Shown here piece by piece: positions 46,251 to 57,745 of a stretch of 64,000 nucleotides of DNA. Source of the stretch: Sternotherus odoratus (Eukaryota > Chordata > Testudines > Kinosternidae). The translations under genes and the position numbers were made by a program. The first letter of the stretch is position 1. Every line of letters begins with the position of its first letter. The notes under the pieces were generated by a model. The model made no database searches. It was not told the DNA's origin and saw only the letters and a program-made list of their open reading frames with translations. The stretch spans positions 10,183,001 through 10,247,000 of the forward strand of contig JAVMKO010000006.1 of the NCBI GenBank assembly GCA_032164245.1, given 5' to 3'.

Positions 46251-47589
46251 ACTTTAACTCGTTACACAGAACAGAGACATTAATGGAACAGTAGCTTTCA
46301 AACACTTTTCTTCATCCTGTGGACCATTTCATTAGGAACTATTCCTCTTGTGACTCCTCTGCCCTTCTGATCTGTTGCAGCCAAAGCATTCTCTGTGTGT
46401 TCTCAGAGCCATGAATTATTGCTTCAGTTGGTCCCCCTTGGAGATATGCAAACAACACAAATTATGAATTATTTTCATAGTAAAAAATGTATTTGCTATT
46501 TTTGTTTCCATAGTTGTTATGGCTGGATTATTTTTTTTTTAACATCCATTCTCCTTTGGCAGAAATGTCTAGGTCTTCCTTTTGGCTTCTGCACTAGTGT
46601 CAGCTGTCACTACTCTTCCAAAATAGGCTATTAGAAAAAAATCAGTGTCACAAGATTTATGAAGCTCCCAATTTAGAAACTAAGAAAGAGGAGGGTAAAG
46701 TTAAAAAAAAATTCTGAATAAGAGTGGATCCTTATCAGGCTTGGGACAGCTCAGCTGGTCATTCCATTGGCAATAGAAATGTTTCTTGTCAAAACCGTCG
46801 CTTCCAGTTGATGTTATTCCTTAAATTTCCACTGTAATTTCTATTGGACACTGCTGGTCTAGATGTTACACTCCACGTCCACTTTCCAACTTGGAAAAGG
46901 ATTCTGTCCTTTTCCAGAAATGTAACTGCATGTGGTGATATTAGGAAATATGAACTTGATAAGCATAGGTGGATCGTGGGGAGGGATACATGTGCCTTAA
47001 AAGCCATCTTTATGGCCTGTAGCTACCTATGGAAGCATTACAGAATTGGGGAGACTCATTGAGAAGGAGCCCTTCCCAGTCCTTTGAGCGAGGTTTGGGA
47101 CTTCAGCTGTTTCAGAGTATGTAGCTGGCTGATGTGGGACTTGCTGCAATCCATCTCTGGCACTGAGCGTTCTCTTGGGATTGGCTTTCAGTGGAGTTGC
47201 TTATTAATTGTATAAAACTTACCAGTGGGGCAAAAGATGTCAATAAGCCACGTTAGTCTAATATCTACTGCTGACGGGGTGCGGGGAGGGGGAGAGTTTC
47301 TCCAAGAGTTGGCGGCATGAGGAAAAATGAGAGCCCTCCCTGGACATCCAGGGGTCACGAGGAGGGAAGGGAAAACATCAGGATGTTGTATTAAAGCACA
47401 TCTGTCTGCAGTCTGGAATGGCGAATACATTTTCAGGCGCTCTCAATAAAGCGGCAGTGTTTAAAAGTGCTGAAGGCGTACATTCCATCCTCAAAATGTT
47501 GGAACCCCACATGCCCTGCGCTGTGTACACATGAGAAATGGGAATCGCCGCATAGAACTGTGAGCTGGAAGGAAAGGATTTATAGGTAA
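46251..47589. other. Unannotated stretch
   Basis: No gene or recognised repeat. Confidence 0.35.
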
Positions 47590-48132
47590 CTAATGTAAAA
47601 GCCCGTGTACACGGGCCAACGGTAAGGGCTCTCGCGGCTCCCCTGCCCAGCTCCCTCCCCCCCCCTCGCCCAGCCCCCTCCTCCCCAACGTCCCCCCCGC
47701 CCAGCCCTCTCCCCCTAACACCTCCTCGGCCAGCCCCCTCCCCCACAACACCCCCCTCAATGCCCCCCACCCAGCTCCCTCCCCCAGCCCCACCGCCCAG
47801 CCCTCTCCCCCCACCGCCCAGCCCTCGCCCAGCCCCCTCCCCTCACCCAGCCCCCTCCCCCCTCCAAGGCCCCCCCTCGCTCAGCTCCCTCCCCCTGCAA
47901 CGACCCCCTCCCCCGCTCAGCTCCCTCAACCCCTCGTCATGCACCCGACAGCCCAGCTAACTTTATATGTATAACTGCTCCTTGGTGCTCCAGCTCCGTG
48001 TGACTGAGGCGGGCACGTGCGGTGGCCATTTTGTGCCTCCGAACTACAACCCCCAGCATGCCGTTCGTCCGGGCCGTCTCTACTGCGCATGACGGCTTCA
48101 CACAAACTTCTCTAGCCGATTATTAAATAGGA
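47590..48132 (-). mobile_element. Non-autonomous Helitron
   Basis: On the minus strand the element begins TCCTATTTAATAATCGGC at 48132 and ends with a perfect 16-bp palindrome GCCCGTGTACACGGGC (47601-47616), ten bases before a terminal CATTAG at 47590. The flanks are A (5') and T (3'), the expected A|T insertion without target duplication. The 5' start resembles other vertebrate Helitrons beginning TCCTAT. The usual terminal CTAG is CATTAG here, probably a point change. The interior holds a C-rich CCAGCCCCCTCCCC array (47640-47940) and no Rep/helicase coding. Confidence 0.75.
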
Positions 48133-48189
48133 TGTGTCAGGAGGATGTTGTGGATTGCAGCTGGGAAAATGGAGCTCAGGTGCCTTGGG

Positions 48190-48296
48190 ATGGCCACAGG
48201 AATCATAGAATGATGGAATATTAGGGTTGGAAGGGACCTCAGGAGGTATCTAGTCCAATCCCTGGCTTAAAGCAGGACCAATCCCCAACTAAATCT
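48190..48296 (-). repeat. CR1 LINE 3' terminus
   Basis: AATCATAGAATGATGGAATA, GGTTGGAAGGGACCTCAGG and AAAGCAGGACCAATCCCC are the reverse of the terminal CR1 sequence also at 30610-30718. Confidence 0.85.
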
Positions 48297-49258
48297 GTTG
48301 TTGTCTTTCAGTTTCCCCATCACTGGGACAGATTCTGTGGCATGCAGGGGCCAGGAAGGCACTGCCCCTTCTCTCACAGTGCCCACTGCAGTCCTATATT
48401 CTCCCCCTCACAAGGCCTGGCATAGAGGTTGTGCTGATTGTGGGCCCTTAAGTAGCCTTGGAACAGCTGCCATCACTTGCAACATCCCACTGACTGCTTT
48501 AACTTAGGCTGGGGGACCATTTTGGCCCTCATGACAGGCCAGGCTGCAGAGGGGGTAAAAGTGGACTGTACCACCTCTGCTGCACCTCCGGGCAGCACAG
48601 AATGAAACCAAGCAAAATATCTGTGCCCCACCCCCCTCTGCGCTAGGGCCTGGTATCCAAAACTCCTGCTGAGGGAGTGCAGTTCAGTTGCGGGTGACCG
48701 GGGCTTAATCTCTAATGAAAGAGGTGCCGGGGCTCAAGCAAGCGTGTTACTTTCATAACTGATGCGACAAGCCCCGAGGTCCCAGGGCTATGAAATGGGG
48801 AGCGTAGAGGTCCCGGGCCTCAGCCCTGGCAGGCCCTAGCACAAATTAAGCAGAGACCCTCTCTCATTCAGTCAGGCTAGGTACGTTCTGCTGCCCTTTA
48901 CTCAACCAATAAGGGCAATAACACTGCATGACTCCCACACTTAATACTACAGGGATTTGTAACCCAATCCCAGCCAAAACTGATCCCGTGGGCAGCACGG
49001 CTCTGTCTGCTGGATACCTAGGCAGAAGAGGTGAGTTCATGTATATACAGTCTGGTCCTGAAGCCTTTCCCCCGACCCATCACTAGCTGCCAGGGGAGAG
49101 CTCATTCAGATCTTGCTTATAAATATTCATTTGAAATTATTAGGTAGGCCAATATGGCCGAAACAAATGTGCCGACATGGTCATAAATAAGAGCTGTGTG
49201 AGGAAGCTAGTTTTTGTTCATACTTTTCAAACCCATTATGCTTTCTCAGGCTCAAGTG
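48297..49258. other. Unannotated stretch
   Basis: No gene or recognised repeat. Confidence 0.35.
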
Positions 49259-49273
49259 TTTTCTCATATACTA

Positions 49274-49452
49274 GCGACAAAGGGTCCTGTGACACCTTAA
49301 AGACTAACAAAAGTATTGCAGCATAAGCTTTCGTGGGCTAGTACCTACCTCGTCGGATGCATCATGAAAGTTTATGCTTCAATACTTTAGTCTTTAAGGT
49401 GCCACAGGACTGTCGCTTCTGCAAACCCAGCCTAACATGGCTACCTCTGTGA
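49274..49452 (+). mobile_element. PLE insertion with inverted, degraded hammerhead-like pair
   Basis: A perfect 15-bp duplication TTTTCTCATATACTA lies at 49259-49273 and 49453-49467. The left part is an inverted copy (ACCTTAAAGACTAAC, then GCATAAGCTTTCGTGGGCTA). The right part is the direct copy, which has lost stem II (ATGCATCATGAAAGTTTATG) and ends in the tail CTAACATGGCTACCTCTGTGA. The minus copy has CGACGA in the core, so neither looks active. Confidence 0.8.
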
Positions 49453-49467
49453 TTTTCTCATATACTA

Positions 49468-49604
49468 CCCTGTTTCCCCGAAAGTAAGACATCCCCCGAA
49501 AATAAGACATACTTCCAGTTTTGCCTCTCGCTGTAATATAATGTAATGTAATTTTGGGAGCAAAAATTAATATAAGACACTGTCTTATTTTCAGGGAAAC
49601 ACGG
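49468..49604. mobile_element. TA-flanked MITE
   Basis: Ends CCCTGTTTCCCCGAAA and (reversed) CCGTGTTTCCCTGAAA are inverted repeats; ATAAGACA words are repeated inside. TA lies on both sides (49466-49467 and 49605-49606), suggesting a Tc1/mariner-type element, though the class is not certain. Confidence 0.65.
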
Positions 49605-49606
49605 TA

Positions 49607-52304
49607 TATGCTTTTGAAGTATCAGTGTTTCAATTTCAATTCAAATTTCCAACCAATGACTAAATTGGCAACACGTCATGTAACGGGTGGGGGGAGGGGT
49701 ATTGGGGAAATTCAGGGGGAGTGTACACCCTCCTCAGGGGGTCTAGGGAAATCCCTGTAGGGGAAGCATTATCACAGCTGCAGTGCGGGCATACACACCA
49801 TGTAAATGTCACTCGGTCATTGCTTGGGCCATGCCGTGCCACTAATGGGACTCAGGGTGGGGGAAAGGATCCACTCATGTAGATCCCAATGTAGGATCGG
49901 GGCCTAAGAGTCCCTGTCCCCTGCAATCAAACTTACCTTAAGGCTGCTACAGCAATGAGAACATGGAAGGCCAAGCGTTTGGCAACTCAGCCCCCCGTTC
50001 TGGAACAGAACTTTTCTTGCAACGTGCTGTACACGCCAGCAGCTTTGCCTTCCATTAAGATGAATAGAATAAAACAAAAAGAGAATTTCAAAAATGCATT
50101 TAAAGAGATTTTTTTTTTCAAGTCCTTGATGTGGCAATAAATGTAATCTATAATTCTGGGCACATCGGGGGAAAATAACTTCCATGTTTCTCATTAACTC
50201 ACAGGAAGACTGCATTGATTTCCACCGTCATCCCCCTCCGCCTCACTCTGCACTTATGATTCCAGGCTACTGGTGCATATTTTTCTTTTATATTTAATAA
50301 CATTATTTTCCATTTCTATAGCACCTTTCACCCAGAAGGATCCCAAGGTTCTTGAGGGAGTACATATAGCACCCCTGAAATGGAGCTATCTTTGGGATGG
50401 AAGGTGGCACCCAGATGAGCTCCTGGGGTTAGATCCTCACTGGTGTAAGCTGGCATTGCTCTCTGAATTTTGATGGAGCTACACCAACTAAAGATCTGGT
50501 CCTTGAGTTCGTAGAGTGGTGTACAACAGTGCAAAGATGGGAATGTAAATGTTATAAGATCACTAGGAAAAGAGACGCGAAAGGTGATTTATCATAACAA
50601 GGATCCTACAGAATCAGTGTATGGCAAGGGTCCTGGACTCTTCATATCCTTGAGTGCTCTCATTCCTTGAGGGTGACAGTTAAACCTGTCCCTGAATTCG
50701 TTCCTGTAACTTATTACAGACTTCTACACCCTGGGGCATTCCCACATTCAGTTGCGTCTTTGCCAGCAAGACCAGAACTACTTTAATCTCTTCTTTTCCT
50801 CATTAAATTCACAACTTTGGTAATTTTACAGATATTGTAGAATTTGGCTATGTTCTGTCCCATGGAATCACAAGGCAGCAACATTGTTTAAGCACCATAT
50901 GGTTTTCGACAAAGTCAGGCTTCGGATCCAACCTAAACAGCTTAACATTATCAAAAAGCCCAAGCCGACTGTAGCAATAACAACCTCTGCTTCCTTTCCA
51001 TAAGCTGTATAACAAGAGGAGGAAAGCTTTCAAACTGGGAAGGTTGCTGTGATCCTGAACAGGGGTTGCAGGGCTGAAGAAAACCCTTTGTACCCTCTCA
51101 TTACTTTCCTAGGACAAGAAGCTTCCACCTGGGCCACAAAGGAAGTCCAAGGCCAGGTCTGGTTTCACTTAAAATGTCTAAGAATACAGAACAGGTTTTC
51201 TTCATATTGTTTCCATATATGATTCATTTATTTGATATTTAGGATTTAATGAGGTCTTGCAGAGAATTCTACATGCCTCCAAGCTGGAAAGCACTTGATT
51301 GTCTCCATTATGCAGTGTATGTTGGCTTTTCCAAAGATTAAGTATTCCTGGCCCCACCTAACGTGACCCATGCAAACTTTATTGGAGTACAGTGAATGTA
51401 TTTGGCATGAGTGTTTAGTAACCCGGGGAATGGGGAGGAGGGCGACAAGTCTTGCTGAGTGTATGAAGCAAGAATAGAAAGATAGCAAATGAGTTTTGAA
51501 CTCTCCCACTGAAATGTACTAAACTTTTAACAACTGATGAGTAACATTGCATGGAATGGCTTCCAAAATGAAGCAGGAGACTAGAGATAGTGTTTGTGAC
51601 AGTGCCTTGTAGTGATCAGAAATGATTATCCTATTCCTGCTGTGAATCTAACAATTGGCCAAGGACTCTGTCCTGAGTAAGAGGAATCAGCAGTCCAAAT
51701 GCTTCACACGCATCTGCATTGCATTTGGATTACAACAATTAGACTGTTACAGCGGCATCCCTGTTGACAACAATAGCAACCTTAGTCACGGAGGCTCTTG
51801 CTGCTCCCTGTATCTTCCATTGAGAGAAGGGGTGGCGGAGAGGTGCTTAAAAGTAACAAGGCGACGCTTGTTTAAGTCTTCGCATCATCTCTTCTATTTA
51901 CTTTACTTTTCTAGAGTCACCATTTTGTAATGAAAGAATGAAACCTAATCAACAAGGTGTGGTCTGATGTTGAGAATACTGGGATCCCAACTTATAGATC
52001 AATTCGCATTTTAAAAAATCAGCAGTGTTAGATGGGATGGACACTGAGATACGGAAGTAAACAAAACAAAAAATTGCTCCGCAAAAGCCTTGTTGATAAC
52101 TTACTGGAAGGTGAAAGTGTTCAGAGGCGCTAAGACTGTGTCCATTTGCCATCCAGGTCTAAATAAATCTTTTTTGCACTTCTCTTTTGCTTCTGAAGTG
52201 ACAAACGCACCCAGCTGCAGCGTTTCCCACCAAGCTGCTAATGAGCATTTGATAGAGGGGAAGGCCATGTTAGGAAAACAGAGAGCTGAGGGTGCTGAAA
52301 CCAT
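49607..52304. other. Unannotated stretch
   Basis: No gene is supported. At about 50300-50360, CCATTTCTATAGCACCTTTC followed by CAGAAGGATCCCAAGGTTC looks like an old vertebrate repeat relic. The rest is AT-rich with short open frames only. Confidence 0.35.
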
Positions 52305-53325
52305 TTGTATAGTGGGGATGCTGAGAGCCATTGAACCAAACTGTGAAGAACTTCAAAAAGATCTCACTAAACTAAGTGATTGGGCAACAAAATGGCAAAT
52401 GAAATTTAATGTGGATAAATGTAAAGTAATGCACATTGGAAAAAATAACCCCAACTATACATACAATATGATGGGGGCTAATTTAGCTACAACCAATCAG
52501 GAAAAAGACCTGGGAGTCATTGTGGATAGTTCTCTGAAGGCATCCACGCAGTGTGCAGCGGCAGTCAAAAAAGCAAACAGGATGTTAGGAATCATTAAAA
52601 AAGGGATAGAGAATAAGTCGGAGAATATCTTATTGCCCTTATACAAATCCATGGTGCGCCCACATCTTGAATACTGCATACAAATGTGGTCCCCTCATCT
52701 CAAAAAGGATATACTGGCATAGAAAAGGTTCAGAGAAGGGCAACTAAAATGATTAGGGGTTTGGAACGGGTCCCATATGAAGAGAGATTAAAGAGGCTAG
52801 GACTTTTTAGCTTGGAAAAGAGGAGACTAAGGGGGGATATGATAGAGGTATATAAAATTATGAGTGGTGTGGAGGAAGTAAATAAGGAAAAGTTATTTAC
52901 TTGTTCCCAAAATAGAAGAACTAGGGGCCACTCAATGAAATTGGCGTGCAGCAGGTTTAAAACAAATAAAAGGAAGTTGTTCTTCACACAGCGCACAGTC
53001 AACCTGTGGAACTCCTTACCTGAGGAGGCTGTGAAGGCTAGGACTATAACAGGGTTTAAAAGAGAGCTGGATAAATTCATGGAGGCTAAGTCCATAAATG
53101 GCTATTAGCCGGGATGGGTAATGAATGGTGTCCCTAGCCTCTGTCTGTCAGAGGGGGGTGATGGATGGCAGGAGAGAGATCGCTCGATCGTACCTGTTAG
53201 GTTCACTCACTCCGGGGCACCTGGCATTGGCCACTGTCGGTAGACAGGATGCTGGGCTAGATGGACCTTTGGTCTGACCCAGTATGGCCGTTCTTATGTT
53301 CTTATGTTATGTTCTTATGTTCCCT
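52305..53325 (+). pseudogene. CR1 LINE 3' third
   Basis: The first frame encodes the end of the reverse transcriptase and thumb region: LSDWATKWQMKFNVDKCKVM, EKDLGVIVDSSLKAS, LPLYKSMVRPHLEYCIQMWS, ending at a stop near 52722. A second frame continues [35 protein letters not shown] and NLWNSLPEEAV to a stop at 53108. Untranslated sequence (GGGCTAGATGGACCTTTGG) and four TTCTTATG-type terminal repeats follow at about 53292-53322. Upstream ORF2 is missing (5' truncation). One frameshift separates the two parts; otherwise it is well preserved, so this is a young copy. Confidence 0.92.
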
Positions 53326-54649
53326 GTATATGATGGAAACATTTCAAGTGGGGGTCCAGCCACACCCCAAGCATCCTTAGTTCCAGCACCCATGGAGAGA
53401 GCTGGGTGCTGAGGAGGGAGAGATCCTGCAGATTGTCAATCGGTCAATCACCAGAGGGGCCCTTTACTTCAAAGCAGATCACAGAAGGCTAACCTTGAGC
53501 AAATGGGCTAGATGAAGAAAGGGGCGAGGGGTGGTGGTGTTGAAGTGAATCTTTTTCATTGTTTCTCTATTGGAACATGTGTGCTGATTTTTGGGGGGGG
53601 GGAGGGGGACATTGTGCAAACCCTGCATTAGTACTGTGATGACAACGCTGACCCCTACAGGCAATGGTGGAAGCATTCTGCACTGTCAGACATGCCATCC
53701 TTTGGGTGAGATGTGAAGGACATACCTTCTGTTCATCGCGGTCCAACTGACAACTGGAGATCATATGGGTTAGTTAAAAGAAATTATGACAGAACCTCAG
53801 TGCTAATGCCAAAGTTCCAAGCAAAATGTGCTCTATCCTCCAAGCTGTCTGTGAGGTGTCCATCATCACAAGTATGAAATGCCCAGAGGCCTGGGGACTG
53901 TGCAGTCACCAGACGAAGATCTTCCCCCTGCCACTTCCACAACTGATCCTGGTCTATCCACCCCAAAACTCTCCTCAGCTCTTCGGCTCCCTCCACACCT
54001 GCCAGGCTCTGCTCCTGAAGAAACCAGGGGAAATGATAAGCTGTGTAATGTGCCTGTTAGGTTGTCAAATGCAGATGAATGGGTTGAACATGAGTATCAG
54101 AATCAAGGAGTCCTCACTAAGGGATGTCTACACTGCCGCTGGGACACGCCCAGCCAGTTGCAATGTAGATGTATGGTAAGAAACTAGGGGCCTATTAGCT
54201 TGAACCTCAGCCCACCACAATTGTTGTAGTCTCTATGGTAGCCAGAACGAATGCATTTAGGGCTTTATAGGTCAAAACCAACACCTTAGAGTCACTGGGA
54301 TATTAACATGTAAGCACTGCAGATTGTGGACTCGCTGTGGGAAATGAGTACTTACAGGTGGGGACTTCTGCTTCAGTGGTAGTTTCCAAATGGTTTTAAG
54401 GTGTGTTAGATTTGCCTGACCTCAAGGTGACCAACACTCAAGTCATTGTGGTGAGGTCCAGATCCAAAAGAGACCAGTTCAGACTTCTCAACACATGCAG
54501 TAGAATAGGAGAGATGGTTGCCAAGAACCATCTGAATATCAGAAGCAGCTGGGAATCCAACATGATGCTTCAGCGGCAAACCTAAATAACAAACAGTAGC
54601 CTGCTTCATCAGTGGGGTGAATATAATCTCTACTACTTCTCCTGATACT
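53326..54649. other. Unannotated stretch
   Basis: No gene is supported. TAGGGCTTTATAGGTCAAAA with CCAACACCTT near 54255-54285 recalls an old LINE relic I cannot name. Confidence 0.35.
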
Positions 54650-55961
54650 TGCATAGAATCATAGATCTGGAAGGGACCTCGAGAGGTCATCTGGTCCAGT
54701 CCCCCGCACTCATGGCAGAACTAAGTATTCAACCGTCTCTGGCAGGTGTTTGTCTAACCTGCTCTTAAAAAATCCTCCAATGATGGAGATTCCACAGCCT
54801 CCCTAGACAATTCATTCCAGTGCTTAACCACCCTGACAGTTAGGAAGCTTTTCCTAATATCCGACCTAAACAGCCCTTGTTTCAATTTCAGGCCTTTGCT
54901 TCTTGTCCTATCCTCAGAGGTTAACAAAAACATTTTTTTTCTCCCTTCTCCTTGTAACAACCTTTTATGTACTGGAAAACTGTTATCCTGTCTCCCTCAG
55001 TCTTCTCTTCTCCAGACTAAACAAACCCAGTTTTTTCCATCTTTCCTCATTGGTCATGTTTTCTAGACCTTTAATCGTTTTTCTTGCTCTTCTGTGGACT
55101 TTCTCAATTTTGTCATCTACTTTTCTGAAATGTGGTGCCCAGAACTGGACACAATACTCCAGTTGAGGCCTAATCAGCATGCAGTACAACAGAAAAATTA
55201 CTTCTCATATCTTGCTTGCAATACTCCTGCTAATATATCCCAGAATGCTGTTTGCTTTTTTGCAACAATGTTACACTGTTGACTCATGTTTAGCTTGTGA
55301 TCCACTATGACCTCCAAATCCCTTTCTGCAGTACTTCTTCCTAGGTAGTCATTTCCCGTTTTGTATGTGTGCAACTGATTGTTCTGTCCTAAGTAAAGTA
55401 CTTTGCATATGTCCTTATTGAATTTCATCCTGTTTTTTGTTGAACCATTTCTCCAGTTTGTTCAGATCATTTTGAATTTTAATCCTATCCTCCAAAGCAT
55501 TTGCGACCTCGCACCCCACTCCCCCATCTTGGTATCGTCCGCAAATTTTACAAGTGTACTCTCCATGCCATTATCTAAATAACTGATGAAGATATTGAAC
55601 AGAACTGGACCCAGAACTGATTCTTGCAGGAACTCACTCGTTATGCCCTTCCAGCATGTCTCTGAGCCATTGATAACTACTCCCTGGGAATGATTTTCCA
55701 ACCACTTATGCACCCACCTTAGAGTAGCTCCATCTGATCCTACCTCATTTTCACTGGCATTCACCATGTTAGACGTCAAATCGCCACCAACCTTCTTGGT
55801 GAAAACCGAAACAAAGAAGTCATTAAGCACCTCTGCCACTTCCATATTTTCTGTTATTCTCTTCCCCACTCATTGAGTAACTGGCTGACTCTGTCCTTGG
55901 TCTTCCTCTTGCTTCTAATGTATTTGCAGAATTTTTTTTTGTTACCTTTTATGTCCCTAGT

Positions 55962-56100
55962 GATAGAGTCCTGTGGCACCTTAAAGACTAACTAAAGTAT
56001 TGCAGCATAAGCTTTTGTGGGCTAATACCCACTTCATCAGATGCAAGCAGTGGCACTTCTGCTATTCCAGACTAACACGGCTACCTCTCTGATTCTTGAC
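55962..56100 (+). mobile_element. PLE insertion inside the CR1
   Basis: A perfect 14-bp duplication TTTATGTCCCTAGT lies at 55948-55961 and 56101-56114. The left part is an inverted segment with the motif on the minus strand (intact CTGATGA core, GTGGG/CCCAC stem, but AAAA in place of GAAA, consistent with CpG decay). The right 55 bp is the plus-oriented tail ending CGGCTACCTCTCTGATTC. The insertion must postdate the CR1. Confidence 0.85.
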
Positions 56101-56989
56101 TTTATGTCCCTAGTTAGTTTGATCTCGTTTTGTGCCTTGGCTTTCTAATTTTGTCTCTACATACTTGTGTTATTTGTTTATATTCGTCCTTTGTAAGTTG
56201 ACCGAGTTTCCATTTTTTGTGGGACTCTAGTTTTAGGTCATTGAAGATCTCCTGGTTAAGCCAGGGTGGTCTCTTGCCATACTTCCTATCTTTCCTATGC
56301 AGGGATAGTTTGCTCTTGTGCCCTTAATAATGTCTCTTTTTGAAAAACTGCCAACTGCCTTCAGTTGTTTTTCCCCTTAGACTTGCTTCCCATGGGATTT
56401 TACCTACCAACTCCCTGAGTTTGCTAAAGTCTACCTTCTTGAAATCCATTGTCTTTACTGTGCTGTTCTCCCTCCTACCATTCCTTAGAATCACGAACTC
56501 TACTATTTCATGATCACTTTCACCCAAGCTGCCTTCCACTTTCAAATTCTCAACCAGTTCCTCCCTATTCGTCAAAGTCAAATCTAGAACAGCCTCCCCC
56601 TCGGAGCTTTCTCCACCTTCTGAAATAAAAATTTGTCCCAGTACATTCCAATGCTTGTTGGATAATCTGTGCCCTGCTGTGTTATTTTCCCAACAGATGT
56701 CTGAATCGTTGAAGTCCCCCATCACCACCAAGTCCTGTGCTTTGGATGATTTTGTTAGTTGTTTAAAAAAAAGCCTAATCCACCTCTTCTTCCTGGTTTG
56801 GTGATCTGTATTAGACCCCTACCATGACATGACCCTTGTTTTTTACCCCTTTTATCCTTACCCAGAGATTTTCAACAAGTCTGTCTCTTATTTCTATCTC
56901 AACCTCAGTCTAAGTGAATACATTTTTAATATAGAAGGCAACACCTCCTCTCTTTTTTCCCTGCCTGTCCTTCCTGAGAAAGCTGTACA

Positions 56990-57255
56990 AAAACAGCTTC
57001 TCCTCTCTCCGAGTTCACACCTCCAATTCAGCTGCTAGAGGAATACCTCACCCTCCCTGATTTGAGATAGCAAGCTGGTTCAGGCTGATTGGACTAACCT
57101 TGTTACCTCCTACCTGGTTCTTGCCTACTTATCTATACTTGCCCCTGGACACTTCCACTGCTTGCATCCGACGAAGCGGGTATTAGCCCACGAAAGCTTA
57201 TGCTTCAATACTCCAGTTAGTCTTTAAGGTGCCACAGGACTCTTTGTTACCTTGT
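56990..57255 (+). mobile_element. Second PLE insertion inside the CR1
   Basis: The CR1 reads up to about GAGAAAGCTGTAC and resumes at about ATACCAATATTCCAGTC. Between lies PLE 3' UTR (AATTCAGCTGCTAGAGGAAT, then TGGTTCTTGCCTACTTATC), a motif near 57169-57205 (CCGACGA core, GCGGG stem, GAAA, GC-UUAU-GC-UUC) and GTCTTTAAGGTGCCACAGG. The tail beyond CTCTTTGTTAC is missing. Exact ends are uncertain, as I found no clean duplication. Confidence 0.65.
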
Positions 57256-57596
57256 ATACCAATATTCCAGTCATGCGTATGATCCCACCAAGTCTCCATG
57301 ATGCCAACTATGTCATAGTTGTTTTTATTTACTAGCATTTCTACTTCTTCCTGCTTATGCCCCATACTTGCATTAGTATACAGGCATCTAAGATACTGAT
57401 TTGATCTCTCTCACCCCTCCTCCCGTTCTGTCTTGTCTCTCCCTTATTTCTGCTATAAGATCCCATGCCCCCTCCCCCACCACAGATTCTGACCCTTCTC
57501 CCAGGTCTCCATGCTTTTGACTTACCTGTGGGCTTTGGTTACCTGCTAATAACCGTTAATGGCTGATATTGCCTCAGTCAGCTCCTTAAGTATTAA

Positions 57597-57745
57597 TTGT
57601 TTTGAGTTTCATATCATTGAAGATCTCTTGGTTAAGGTAGGGTGGTCTCTTGTCATACTTCCTATCTTTCCTATGCAGTGGATAGTTTGCTCTTGTGTCC
57701 TTAATAATGTCTCATTGGAAAATTGCCAACTCTCTTGAACATCTA
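57597..57745 (-). repeat. Second copy of a CR1 segment
   Basis: Closely matches 56228-56355 (ATTGAAGATCTC.TGGTTAAG, CATACTTCCTATCTTTCC, AGTTTGCTCTTGTG.CCTTA), same strand. It is either a separate CR1 fragment or an internal duplication of the neighbouring element. Confidence 0.75.

Larger units (their letters stand above)
54650..57500 (-). pseudogene. CR1 LINE, nearly full span of ORF2 with deletions
   Basis: In order on the minus strand: endonuclease start (NKNNYDIVGIMETWWD, about 57300-57390); endonuclease end ([15 protein letters not shown] and [13 protein letters not shown], 56324-56731; D and H catalytic residues visible); pre-reverse-transcriptase (EVLNDFFVSVFTKK) running into LRWVHKWLENHSQGV, VLGPVLFNIFIS and KFADDTK (55462-55869); MKFNKDICKVLYLG (55198-55428); [13 protein letters not shown] (54983-55189); and a C-terminus before the 3' end with AATCATAGATCTGGAAGGG near 54656. 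The reverse transcriptase fingers are deleted, and frames are broken. Two PLE insertions lie inside it. Confidence 0.88.
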
